Of a stretch of 58,724 nucleotides of DNA, positions 15,909 to 24,159 are shown in pieces. The position numbers were made by a program, and so were the translations under genes. The notes beneath the pieces are model-generated. The model worked only from the letters and a program-made list of their open reading frames with translations. It was not told the DNA's origin and ran no database searches. Source of the DNA: an uncultured bacterium (GTDB taxonomy: Bacteria > Bacillota > Clostridia > Oscillospirales > Oscillospiraceae); assembly GCA_947364395.1 (NCBI GenBank), contig CANASS010000006.1, positions 1-58,724 of the forward strand, in the 5' to 3' direction. Positions within the stretch are counted from its first letter, which is position 1. Each line of letters opens with the position of its first letter.

Positions 15909-16125
15909 GAAAACGCCCCCTTTCTCGCTGCCGGATGATAATCCAGCATATGTGAATGGAGGCTGTCCTGTTCCTGCAATTTTCGGGACAAAGTGTGGGC
16001 TTCAGACATGTATTTGAAGGACATGCTCTCCTCATTTGCGTTTTTCGGTTTTTCTGCACAAAAATTGACCTCATTTTTTGTGGATATCGTACAGGTCCCC
16101 ACTTCCATTTTTTATCGCATGGTAG

Positions 16126-16131
16126 TATACT
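16126..16131 (+). promoter_or_regulatory. Possible -10 for the twin peptide genes
   Basis: TATACT lies 29 bp before the first peptide ORF. The -35 is poor (TTCCAT at 16103-16108, 17-bp spacer), so an activator or alternative sigma factor may be needed. Confidence 0.4.
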
Positions 16132-16159
16132 AGTGTCCGAAAAGGAGGTGAGTAGCACC

Positions 16160-16267
16160 ATGTACGATTGTAGCGATCTGATGGAGATGCAGCAGCGCTG
16201 GGGCGCTGAGGAACGGAAAATCGTCAGCGGTGTTAAAACCCTGATCCAGTATCTGTTTCACTCTTGA
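16160..16267 (+). CDS. Small peptide 1 of a tandem paralogous pair (35 aa)
   Basis: A 35-residue ORF, MYDCSDLMEMQQRWGAEER followed by KIVSGVKTLIQYLFHS. A near-perfect ribosome binding site AAAGGAGGTGAG lies 6 nt before the ATG, which is strong evidence of translation. The first 19 residues align without gaps with those of the next ORF (identical at positions 1, 5, 8, 11, 13, 15, 16, similar at several others), while the last 16 differ. That is a leader-plus-variable-core pattern. It was not recognised as any known family and contains no signal peptide. No processing or export gene is adjacent. Confidence 0.6.
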   Translation: MYDCSDLMEMQQRWGAEERKIVSGVKTLIQYLFHS

Positions 16268-16330
16268 GCAAAATAATTTGAAGCCTTTGCTTCTCCATAT
16301 GAAGCCCAAACGGAAAGGGGATGAGAAATC

Positions 16331-16438
16331 ATGTTTGAGACCAGCGAACGCATGGCGTTCCAGAGACGCAGCGGTGCCGGCGCCCACGAGATGAATGTTT
16401 TCTGCTACGTGGCCTATTCCCCGTATCTGAACGTCTGA
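16331..16438 (+). CDS. Small peptide 2 of the tandem pair (35 aa)
   Basis: A 35-residue ORF, MFETSERMAFQRRSGAGAH followed by EMNVFCYVAYSPYLNV. GGAAAGGGGATGAG lies just upstream as ribosome binding site. It has the same length as the preceding ORF (63-bp gap) and a paralogous N-terminal 19 residues, with a different, aromatic C-terminal segment containing one Cys. A bidirectional terminator 60 bp downstream closes the unit. The function is unknown; a secreted signal, a modified peptide or a toxin-like role are all possible. Confidence 0.6.
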   Translation: MFETSERMAFQRRSGAGAHEMNVFCYVAYSPYLNV

Positions 16439-16498
16439 CAGCACTGAAATGGGCCCGCCCCATTGTCAAGATATGTTCCCAGGCATCTCTAAAACCAC

Positions 16499-16539
16499 AG
16501 GACGCCCCGCCGGGCAAGCTCGGCGGGGCGTCCTCATTT
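16499..16539. terminator. Bidirectional terminator between peptide pair and rsgA
   Basis: Perfect stem AGGACGCCCCGCCG (16499-16512) / CGGCGGGGCGTCCT (16520-16533), then CATTTT on the plus strand. The leftward rsgA transcript meets it as well. Confidence 0.8.
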
Positions 16540-17432
16540 TATTTGTTTCTGTTCTTTTCCAGCTCCCACTGGGGAATCTCCTTGGCCTGCTCATAGAGGC
16601 GGACATAGCTTTTATGACGGCTAGGGGCGATTATCCCCTCCTCCACCGCCGCCCGGACGGCACAGCCCCGCTCCCTTACGTGGGCGCAGCCCTGGAAGCG
16701 GCACTGGTCCATATAGGGGCGGAACTCCCGGAACGCCTGGGCCAGCTCCTCCTTGGGGATGGCCTCCATCTGTTCCACGTCAAAGGAGGAAAACCCGGGC
16801 GTGTCCGCCACCAGCCCTCCCGCCACAGGGAAAAGCTCCACATGGCGGGTGGTGTGGCGGCCCCGGCCCAGCTTTTCACTGACCTCCCCCACCTCCAGGC
16901 CGAAGCCGGGCTGTAAGGCGTTGAGGATGCTGGACTTGCCCACCCCGGAGTTGCCGGTGAAGGCGGACACCTTCCCGGCCACGGCGGCGGCCAAAGCGTC
17001 CATCCCCTCCCCCGTCTCCGCGCTGACCTGGAGGGTGGGAAAGCCCGACTCCCGGTAGAGCCGGACCAGCTCCTCCGCCCGCTCCAGGTCGCACTTGTTG
17101 AACAGGATCAGGGGGTCGCACCCCTTCCACTCCGCCATGGCCGCCATGCGGTCGATGAGGAATGGGTCGGTCACCGGCACCGCCCCGGAGCACACAATCA
17201 CCATCTGCTCAATGTTGGCCACGGCGGGGCGGCTGAACTGGTTTTTCCGGGGGAGGACGGCGTCCACCATCCCCTTTCCGTCCTGGGTGAGGGTGATATC
17301 CACCTGATCGCCCACCAGGGGGCTGAGCCGCTGGTGGCGGAGCTTCCCACGCCCCCGGCAGGGGACGGGCTCCCCCGCCCCGGTATCCACATAGTAGAAC
17401 CCGCTGAGGGCCTTGACGATCCGTCCCGTCAT
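16539..17432 (-). CDS. rsgA: RsgA, ribosome small-subunit-dependent GTPase
   Basis: A late 30S assembly GTPase of 297 residues. It has an N-terminal OB-fold (start MTGRIVKALSGFYYV). A circularly permuted G domain follows, with the order NKCD (G4), GNSGVGKSS (G1) and DTPGFSSF (G3). A C-terminal zinc-binding region has CRFQGCAHVRERGC. It overlaps prkC by 4 bp and is the last gene of the long leftward cluster, ending at the terminator. In Bacillus rsgA (cpgA) also follows prkC. RsgA orthologues are known substrates of PrkC-type kinases in Bacillus. Confidence 0.93.
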   Translation of the reverse strand: MTGRIVKALSGFYYVDTGAGEPVPCRGRGKLRHQRLSPLVGDQVDITLTQDGKGMVDAVLPRKNQFSRPAVANIEQMVIVCSGAVPVTDPFLIDRMAAMAEWKGCDPLILFNKCDLERAEELVRLYRESGFPTLQVSAETGEGMDALAAAVAGKVSAFTGNSGVGKSSILNALQPGFGLEVGEVSEKLGRGRHTTRHVELFPVAGGLVADTPGFSSFDVEQMEAIPKEELAQAFREFRPYMDQCRFQGCAHVRERGCAVRAAVEEGIIAPSRHKSYVRLYEQAKEIPQWELEKNRNK

Positions 17433-19516
17433 GACCTGAAATCCACCCAGTGGCTGTCCACCAAATTGTCGTTGATATAGATATACACCATCTGCTCCCC
17501 GGAGGCGGTGGCCCGTTTGGTGAAGGTCAGATTCTGGTCCGCGTCCACCGGGGAGTTGTGGATCTCCTGGTTCCCCACCACGATGCGCACATTCACCAGC
17601 CCTTCGTAGGCCTTCAGGTCCACCGTGATATCCTTGGTGACGGCGGGGGCGTCCACATCCTGGGTGGGATCGGGCAGGGGTCCGCTCCCGCTCTCCGGCG
17701 GATAATAGCTGGCCGGGGGCTCCGCCGAGGGGCTGGGCTCTGCCGAGGGCTCCGGCTCCGGGCCCTTGCTCACATACAGGTCGATGGAGGCGCCCTCCTC
17801 CACCTCGCCCGTCTTGCTCTGCCAGTACACTCTCCCCTCAGGCTGTTCGTCTGTATAGTGCTCATCCGTTTTACCCACCGACAGCCCCATTTCCCTTAAG
17901 GTCTTATCAGCCGTTTCCAGGGTCATGCCAATCAGCGGCGGCACCGTCACCGGCTTCTTTTCCGGCCCCTTGCTGATAACGATGCCCACTTCCTGGCCCT
18001 TCTCCACCTTGGTTCCGGCAATCGGGGTGGTGGAAATGATGAAGCCTTCCGTGATGTTTTCGTCGTATTCCCGCTGCTGGTCCGGCACCCGCAGGCCCAT
18101 GTTCTGGAGGGTGGCCAGCGCCTCCCGGGAGTCCTTATTGTACAGGTCGGGCATATACAGCTCGTCTTTCCCGCCGCTGATGTTCACCGTAATGGTTTTA
18201 TTGCCCTCCTTCACCTTCTCACCGGGGGCCGGCTTCTGCTCACAGATCTGCTCCTTTTCATACTCCTCGCTGAACACAGTGGACCCCTCCACGAAGGTGA
18301 AGCCATCCAGCAGCGTCGGATCGCTCCGCAGCTCCTCCAGGGTGTAACCCAGCAGACTAGGCACCTCGTACTCCGTGGCCGGGGCAAACATCTCCTTGAA
18401 CATATAATTGACCAGGAAATAGCCCACGATCCCGATGAAGGCCAGGATCAGCACCACCGCCACGGCCACCGCCGCCACGCCGCCTCCCCGGCTGGGCTCC
18501 TCATAGTCGTAACCGTCGTACTCCTCTTCCCGCCGGCGGGGCTGGCGGCGCTCCGGCTGGGACGCCCGCTCCGGCTCCCGGCGCTCCGGCGGCACCCGCA
18601 CCGAGGCCGTGACGATCCTGGTGGGCACCACCATGGTGGGCTCGTCCGGCTCCTCCTCCGGGTCCGGGGCGCTGGGCGCAAAGTCCGGGTTCTTGCGGAA
18701 CTCCTTCAGGTCGTCCAGCATCTCCTCGGCGGAGGCGTAGCGCTGGACCAGGTCCGGGGCCATGGCCTTCATGGTGATGGCCTCCAGCGCCCGGGGCACG
18801 TCTGGGTTCAAGTCGCAGGGCGGCACCGGGATGGACTTGATGTGCTGGATGGCCACTGCCACCGGGGTATCCCCTTCAAAGGGCAGGCGGCCGGTGAGCA
18901 TCTCATACAGCACCACACCCGCCGAGTAGATGTCGGTGCGGCAGTCCACATGGCTGCCCTTGGCCTGCTCCGGGGAGATATAGTGGACCGACCCGATGGC
19001 CTCCTGGGTCATGGTGTTCTGGGCGGCGCTGGCCAGCTGGGCGATGCCGAAGTCGGTGACCTTCACGCTGCCGTCCCGCAGGACCATGATATTGTGGGGC
19101 TTGATGTCCCGGTGGATGATGCCCCTGCCATGGGCGTGGCTCAGCGCCCGCATGATCTGGGTGATGAAGTGCTGGGCCTCCCGCCAGTTCAGGGGGGTGC
19201 CCCGGCGCTGCATATACTGCTTCAGGGTCAGCCCGTCCACCAGCTCCATGACGATGTAGTCCAGCCCGTCGGACCGGCTCACGTCGTATACCGACACGAT
19301 GTTGGCGTGGGACAGCATGGCCACCGCCTGGGACTCGTCGTGGAAGCGGCGGCGGAAATCGGCGTCCTGGGCCAGCTCCGGCTTCAAGATCTTGATGGCC
19401 ACCAGCCGGTTCAGCCGGTGGCAGCGGGCCTTGTACACCACCGCCATGCCCCCGGTCCCGATGCACTCCAAAATCTCGTATCGGTTGTCGAGCATTTTAC
19501 CTATGTATTGATCCAT
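17429..19516 (-). CDS. prkC: PrkC-type Ser/Thr protein kinase with PASTA domains
   Basis: A membrane-anchored eukaryote-like kinase of 695 residues from the ATG at 19516, preferred because AGGAGG lies just upstream; a longer open frame begins at 19576 without one. The kinase domain covers about 12-275, with GTGGMAVVYKA, catalytic HRDIKPHN and DFGIAQ. A basic, Pro/Arg-rich linker and one membrane span (about 346-373) follow. Three extracellular PASTA repeats (about 380-585) bind muropeptides or lipid II in known homologues. A Pro/Ser-rich tail and a final beta-rich segment (about 630-695) close the protein. It is preceded by its phosphatase gene stp and followed by rsgA. Confidence 0.93.
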   Translation of the reverse strand: MDQYIGKMLDNRYEILECIGTGGMAVVYKARCHRLNRLVAIKILKPELAQDADFRRRFHDESQAVAMLSHANIVSVYDVSRSDGLDYIVMELVDGLTLKQYMQRRGTPLNWREAQHFITQIMRALSHAHGRGIIHRDIKPHNIMVLRDGSVKVTDFGIAQLASAAQNTMTQEAIGSVHYISPEQAKGSHVDCRTDIYSAGVVLYEMLTGRLPFEGDTPVAVAIQHIKSIPVPPCDLNPDVPRALEAITMKAMAPDLVQRYASAEEMLDDLKEFRKNPDFAPSAPDPEEEPDEPTMVVPTRIVTASVRVPPERREPERASQPERRQPRRREEEYDGYDYEEPSRGGGVAAVAVAVVLILAFIGIVGYFLVNYMFKEMFAPATEYEVPSLLGYTLEELRSDPTLLDGFTFVEGSTVFSEEYEKEQICEQKPAPGEKVKEGNKTITVNISGGKDELYMPDLYNKDSREALATLQNMGLRVPDQQREYDENITEGFIISTTPIAGTKVEKGQEVGIVISKGPEKKPVTVPPLIGMTLETADKTLREMGLSVGKTDEHYTDEQPEGRVYWQSKTGEVEEGASIDLYVSKGPEPEPSAEPSPSAEPPASYYPPESGSGPLPDPTQDVDAPAVTKDITVDLKAYEGLVNVRIVVGNQEIHNSPVDADQNLTFTKRATASGEQMVYIYINDNLVDSHWVDFRS

Positions 19517-19535
19517 GGTAAAAGTCCTCCTAATT

Positions 19536-20273
19536 TCACAGCTGCGCCAGCACAACGGTGACGTTGTCCGGCGCACCCCGCTCCAGAGTCAGATCCACCA
19601 GCGCCCGGCAGAAGCTCTCCGGCTCCCCCTCCCGGCCGCTGAGGTCCAGAATGGCCCCGTCCTCCAGCACGTTGGTCAGCCCGTCGCTGCACAGCAGCAG
19701 GCGGCTGCCCTCCCCGAGCTCCAACCGGGTCACATCGCACTCCACCTGCCGGTCCACCCCCAGGGCCCGGGTGATAAGGTTTTTCTGGGGATGTACTCTG
19801 GCCTCGTCCGCAGTAATCTCCCCGCGGTCCACCAGCATCTGCACAAAGGAATGGTCCACCGTCGCCTGACGTATGGCATTATTTCCCAGGATATAGGCCC
19901 TGCTGTCCCCCACGTGGACCAGGCAGGCCCAGCCGGACCGGGCCAGTGCCGCCACCAGGGTGGTGCCCATGCCCTCATACTCCCGCTTTTCCAGGCTGAG
20001 GCGGTACACCGCCCCGTTGGCCTCCCGGCATGCCTCGGCCAGCGTCTGTTCCCACAGGCCGGGGTCCTCCGGGATTCCTCCGGCCAGGGCCTCCTCCACA
20101 GCGGCGGTGAAGGCCTCCACCGCCACTGAGCTGGCCACGCTGCCCGCCTGGGCCCCGCCCATGCCGTCGCATACCACCAGCAGCGCCCAGCCGCCGTCCA
20201 GCTCCCGAAAGGCGAAGCTGTCCTGGTTGTCCCGCCGGTGGCGGCCTATGTCCGTTATACCGCATACTTTCAA
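19536..20273 (-). CDS. stp: Stp/PrpC PP2C-type protein phosphatase
   Basis: A Mn2+/Mg2+-dependent Ser/Thr phosphatase of 245 residues that reverses PrkC phosphorylation. PP2C motifs are RRDNQDSF near residue 15, VVCDGMGGAQAG near 35, VGDSRAYI near 120, and the late metal site GAPDNVTVVL at the C-terminus. It overlaps rlmN by 4 bp and lies 19 bp before prkC, the conserved kinase/phosphatase pair of Firmicutes. Confidence 0.93.
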   Translation of the reverse strand: MKVCGITDIGRHRRDNQDSFAFRELDGGWALLVVCDGMGGAQAGSVASSVAVEAFTAAVEEALAGGIPEDPGLWEQTLAEACREANGAVYRLSLEKREYEGMGTTLVAALARSGWACLVHVGDSRAYILGNNAIRQATVDHSFVQMLVDRGEITADEARVHPQKNLITRALGVDRQVECDVTRLELGEGSRLLLCSDGLTNVLEDGAILDLSGREGEPESFCRALVDLTLERGAPDNVTVVLAQL

Positions 20274-21328
20274 GTCAATCCCTCCTCTGGGGTTTGCTCT
20301 CCCTCCGCGATTCTCTTCCGTCGCAGCTGGCCGCAGGAGGCGTCGATGTCCCCTCCCAGCTTCCGCCGCACGGTGGCGGTGACCCCATGGCTCTCCAGCC
20401 GCTTTTGGAACTGCCCTACCCGGCGGCTGGGCTTCAAGGCTGACTCCGCCACCTCGTTGAGGGGGATGAGATTCACGTGTCCCGGCTGGCCCCGCAGGAG
20501 CTTTGCCAGCTGGTCGGCCTGCCCGTCGGAGTCGTTCACCCCGTCCACCATGGCGTACTCGTAGGAGATGCGCCGCCCGGTGGTCTCGAAATACCGGCGG
20601 CAGGTCTCCATGAGAAGGTCCACCCCCACGGCCCGGTTCACCGGCATCAGCCGGGAGCGGGTCTCGTCGTCGGGCGCGTGGAGAGAGACGCTCAGCGTCA
20701 ATTGTAACCCAAGCTGGGCCAGTTTGTCAATTTTCTTTACCAGCCCGCAGGTGGACAGGGAGATATGGCGCATCCCGATGTTCAGTCCCTCTGGGTGATT
20801 AACCAGCTCCAAAAACCGCAAAACATGGCCGAAATTGTCCAGCGGCTCGCCAATTCCCATCATGACGATGTTGGAAACCTCCTCGCCGCTGTCCTTTTCG
20901 GTAAATATTACCTGGTCCAAAATTTCCGCCGGGGTCAGATCCCGGACCTTTCCCCCCAGGGTGGAGGCGCAGAACACGCACCCCATATTGCACCCCACCT
21001 GGCTGGACACGCATACAGTATTCCCATGCTTGTAGCGCATCAAAACCGTCTCCACGCAATTTCCGTCCCCCAGCCGCCACAGGTATTTCACCGTGCCGTC
21101 CAGCTTCGACACCTGCTTGCGCTCCACCCGGGGCACGGTGAGGACACATTCCTCCTCCAGCCGCTCCCGCAGGCCGCGGGGCAGATCGGTCATTTTCTCG
21201 AAGGACTCCACCCCACGGTGGAGCCAGCGAAACACCTGCATGGCCCGGAATTTGGGCTGTCCCAGCCCCTTGAAGTACCCCTCCAGCTCCAGCGGGGTCA
21301 TGGATTTCAAATCGGTCACCGGGTTCAT
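20270..21328 (-). CDS. rlmN: RlmN, dual-specificity 23S rRNA/tRNA adenine-C2 methyltransferase
   Basis: A radical-SAM enzyme methylating A2503 of 23S rRNA and A37 of some tRNAs, 352 residues from the ATG at 21328. The [4Fe-4S] motif is CNMGCVFCAS near residue 115. Other family segments are MGIGEPLDN and a conserved Cys region (STCGLVKKI). The C-terminus carries the second catalytic Cys (DASCGQLR). The start overlaps the rsmB stop (TGATG), so translation is coupled; an in-frame GTG lies one codon upstream at 21331. Confidence 0.92.
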   Translation of the reverse strand: MNPVTDLKSMTPLELEGYFKGLGQPKFRAMQVFRWLHRGVESFEKMTDLPRGLRERLEEECVLTVPRVERKQVSKLDGTVKYLWRLGDGNCVETVLMRYKHGNTVCVSSQVGCNMGCVFCASTLGGKVRDLTPAEILDQVIFTEKDSGEEVSNIVMMGIGEPLDNFGHVLRFLELVNHPEGLNIGMRHISLSTCGLVKKIDKLAQLGLQLTLSVSLHAPDDETRSRLMPVNRAVGVDLLMETCRRYFETTGRRISYEYAMVDGVNDSDGQADQLAKLLRGQPGHVNLIPLNEVAESALKPSRRVGQFQKRLESHGVTATVRRKLGGDIDASCGQLRRKRIAEGEQTPEEGLT

Positions 21329-22647
21329 CACCCCTTTCTGCGCAGCTTGGCGGCAAAAAAGCCGTCTGTCCCGTGGATGTGGGGCCAGAAGGTGATCCGG
21401 CCCGGCTGCTCCCCCAGGTGGGGCAGGACAAAGGACTCCGGGGCAAAGTCCGAATGGTCCCCCAGGAAGCCGTCCACAACGGCGTCATTCTCTCGTTTCA
21501 AAAGGGTGCAGGTGGAGTAGAGCAGCACCCCGCCGGGGCGGACATATTGGGCGCAGTTGTCCAAAATGGACCGCTGGACCCTGGGCAGGCCCTTCAAAGG
21601 CTCCGGGTCCTTATACCGTATATCCGGCTTCTTGCGGATGATGCCCAGCCCCGAGCAGGGCACGTCGGTGAGCACCACGTCAAAGCCCTCCGCCCAGTCC
21701 TCCCGCCGCTGGGCGGCGTTCTGGAGGGTGGGCGTTATCACGGACAGGCCCAGCCGGTCCCGGCCCGCCTCCAGCAGCTTGATCTTGTGGGGGTGGATGT
21801 CGCAGGAGATAAGCTCCCCCCGGTTTTCCATCAGAATAGCGGCGGCAAAGGACTTGCCTCCGGGAGCGGCGCAACAGTCCAGCACCCGCTGGCCGGGCTC
21901 CGGGCCCGCCGCCAGCACCGCCAGCCGGGAAGCCGCGTCCTGGACGTAAAACTCCCCCCGCCGGAAGGTGGCCAGCCGCTCCAGATCCCCGGTGCCGGTG
22001 AGGAGCAGGCAGCCCTCCAGCCAGGGGTGGGGCTGAACCTCTGCCCCTGCCTCCCGCAGCTCCGAGGACAGCCCTTCCGGCGTGGCGCGCAGCCCGTTCA
22101 CCTGGGCGGTGGTGGGAGGCTGCCCGTTGTCCGCCGCTAAAAGCGCCTCTCCGCCTTCCAGCCCCAGCAGACTGTCAAACTCCTCCACAAGCCAGCGGGG
22201 GTGGCTGTACCGAATGGAAAGGGTTTCAAGCTCGTCCTTTCCCTTCACCTCCGGCGCGTCCTCCCGCAAAAGAGCCCGGAGAACGCCGTTCACCAGCCCC
22301 GCCGCCCGGGGGTTCCGGCTGTGCCGCCTGGCCAGCTCCACCGCCTCGTTCACCGCCGCGCTGGGCGGAATTTTGTCCAGGAACAGCAGCTGGTACGCCC
22401 CCACCCGGAGGGCGCACAGCACCTTCGGCTCCAGCTTTTCCAGCCCCATGGAGCACACCCGCCCCAGCCGCCAGTCCAGCAGCAGCTTGTTTTGCAGCAC
22501 CCCGTAGCACAGCCGGGCGCACAGCGCCCCGTCCCGGCGATCCAGGCCCTGTTCCCGGATGGCGCACTTCAGATGGCCGTCCGACCAGGCCCCCTGCTTC
22601 TCACAGGCGGCCAGGGTGAGCACCGCCGTCTCTCTGGCCGAACCCAT
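21328..22647 (-). CDS. rsmB: RsmB, 16S rRNA m5C967 methyltransferase
   Basis: A 439-residue S-adenosylmethionine-dependent RNA methyltransferase. The N-terminal NusB-like helical RNA-binding domain covers about 1-140, with LARRHSRNPRAAGLVNGVLR. The C-terminal Rossmann domain has the SAM motif LDCCAAPGGKSF, the catalytic-site DVPCSGLGIIRKKPDIR, and the second cysteine motif YSTCTL. Only 4 bp separate it from the upstream fmt stop. The fmt-rsmB-rlmN order is conserved in Firmicutes. Confidence 0.93.
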   Translation of the reverse strand: MGSARETAVLTLAACEKQGAWSDGHLKCAIREQGLDRRDGALCARLCYGVLQNKLLLDWRLGRVCSMGLEKLEPKVLCALRVGAYQLLFLDKIPPSAAVNEAVELARRHSRNPRAAGLVNGVLRALLREDAPEVKGKDELETLSIRYSHPRWLVEEFDSLLGLEGGEALLAADNGQPPTTAQVNGLRATPEGLSSELREAGAEVQPHPWLEGCLLLTGTGDLERLATFRRGEFYVQDAASRLAVLAAGPEPGQRVLDCCAAPGGKSFAAAILMENRGELISCDIHPHKIKLLEAGRDRLGLSVITPTLQNAAQRREDWAEGFDVVLTDVPCSGLGIIRKKPDIRYKDPEPLKGLPRVQRSILDNCAQYVRPGGVLLYSTCTLLKRENDAVVDGFLGDHSDFAPESFVLPHLGEQPGRITFWPHIHGTDGFFAAKLRRKG

Positions 22648-22651
22648 GCGA

Positions 22652-23593
22652 TCACTCCTGTTTCGTCAGTATGGTCCCCGAGGGAACGGGGTGCCCCAGC
22701 AGGAAAGCGGAAGCGGCCATGGCCTTCTTGCCGTCGGGCTGGAGCTCCAGCACCTCCAGCACGCCCCCGCCGCCGCAGGCGATCTTCAGCCCCTTTTTGT
22801 CCCCCTGCAAAACGGCCCCTGGGGCTTTGCCCGTGGCCTCGCCGGACAGGGCGGTCCGCAGGACCTTGCACCGCACGCCGTCCAGCACGGCGGTGGCGGC
22901 GGGCCAGGGGTACAGTCCCCGGACCTGGTCGTGAAGCTGCCGGGCGGTCCTGCTCCAGTCCATGGGGGACTGGTCCCGGGACAGCATGGGGGCATGGGTG
23001 GCCAGGGCCTCCTCCTGGGGGACAGGCTTCACCGTCCCCGCCTCCAGGGCCGCCACCGTATCCACCAGCAGATCCGCCCCCATCTCCGCCAGCCGCCCAA
23101 AGAGCTGGGAGGCGTTCTCGTTAATGCCAATGGGCGTTTTGGCCTGGGCCAGAATGTCCCCAGTGTCCATCCCCTCCGCCATATACATGATAGTAACGCC
23201 CGTCTCCTCTTCCCCATTCAAAATGGCCCAGTTGATGGGGGCCGCCCCCCGGTACCTGGGCAGCAGCGACGAGTGGACGTTGACGCACCCCAGCCGGGGC
23301 AGGTTCAGAATGTCCACGGGCAGAATCTTTCCGTAGGCCGCCACGGCGATGAGGTCCGGGTCCAGCCTCTGGAGTATGGCCAGCGCCTCCCTGTCCCGCA
23401 GCTTGGCGGGCTGGTATACCTCCAGCCCCAGCTCCAAGGCCCGCTCCTTCACCGGGGACTGCTGGAGCTTCATCCCCCGGTTTTTGGGTTTGTCCGGCTG
23501 GGTGAACACGCCGCACACCTCATGGCCCGCCTCCGCCAGGGCGTTCAGGGAGGGCACGGCAAAGTCCGGCGTGCCCATAAAGACAATTCTCAT
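22652..23593 (-). CDS. fmt: Methionyl-tRNA formyltransferase
   Basis: Fmt formylates initiator Met-tRNA using 10-formyl-tetrahydrofolate. It has 313 residues, the normal length. The start is MRIVFMGTPDFAVPSLNAL. The catalytic region is NVHSSLLPRYRGAAPINWAI near residue 110, with the conserved Asn/His/Asp set. The C-terminal OB-like domain has LRTALSGEATGKAPGAVL. Its start overlaps the def stop by 4 bp, coupling formylation with deformylation. Confidence 0.94.
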   Translation of the reverse strand: MRIVFMGTPDFAVPSLNALAEAGHEVCGVFTQPDKPKNRGMKLQQSPVKERALELGLEVYQPAKLRDREALAILQRLDPDLIAVAAYGKILPVDILNLPRLGCVNVHSSLLPRYRGAAPINWAILNGEEETGVTIMYMAEGMDTGDILAQAKTPIGINENASQLFGRLAEMGADLLVDTVAALEAGTVKPVPQEEALATHAPMLSRDQSPMDWSRTARQLHDQVRGLYPWPAATAVLDGVRCKVLRTALSGEATGKAPGAVLQGDKKGLKIACGGGGVLEVLELQPDGKKAMAASAFLLGHPVPSGTILTKQE

Positions 23594-24144
23594 CTTTTTT
23601 TACCCCTTTTCCTGGCCTGCTTCCGGGGCTGAGGACGGGCCTTCGGCGGCTCCTGCTCCTCCTCCCCTGCCTCCATCTCGTCGATCTCATCCGGCGTGTA
23701 CAGCTCGCCGGTATGCTCCACGAAGAGGTGTCCGTCCAGGTGCTCCAGCTCGTGGCAGAAGCACCGGGCCACCATCTCCTCCCCGGACGCCTCGAAAAAT
23801 TTTCCCTCCCGGTCCTGGGCCCGGACGGTGACCAGGTTGGGCCGGGTCACCCAGCCGTACTGGTTGGGGACGCTGAGACAGCCCTCCCAGCCCCCCTGCT
23901 CCCCCTCCCGGCTGACGATCACCGGGTTGACCAGCTCCAGCAGCTCCCCGTTCTCGTCCTCCACCACCACTACCCGGCGGAGTATGCCGATCTGGGGGGC
24001 GGCAAGGCCCACCCCCCCGGCGTTTTCCAGGGTCTCCTTCAGGTCGTCCAGCAGCCAGTGGAGCTTCTGGTCGAACTTCTCCACCGGGCGGCAGGTCTTT
24101 TCCAGGGTCGGGTCGCCCTGGGTCAAAATTTTCCTCAGCGACAT
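23590..24144 (-). CDS. def: Peptide deformylase
   Basis: This metallo-hydrolase removes the formyl group from nascent proteins, 184 residues. The three signature motifs are visible: GVGLAAPQIG (motif I), EGCLS (motif II, metal Cys) and HELEHLDG (motif III, two metal His and catalytic Glu). A basic, low-complexity tail of about 25 residues (K/R/P/Q-rich) follows the domain. It is 15 bp downstream of priA and overlaps fmt. Confidence 0.94.
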   Translation of the reverse strand: MSLRKILTQGDPTLEKTCRPVEKFDQKLHWLLDDLKETLENAGGVGLAAPQIGILRRVVVVEDENGELLELVNPVIVSREGEQGGWEGCLSVPNQYGWVTRPNLVTVRAQDREGKFFEASGEEMVARCFCHELEHLDGHLFVEHTGELYTPDEIDEMEAGEEEQEPPKARPQPRKQARKRGKKR

Positions 24145-24159
24145 AGTCTGACTTCCTCC

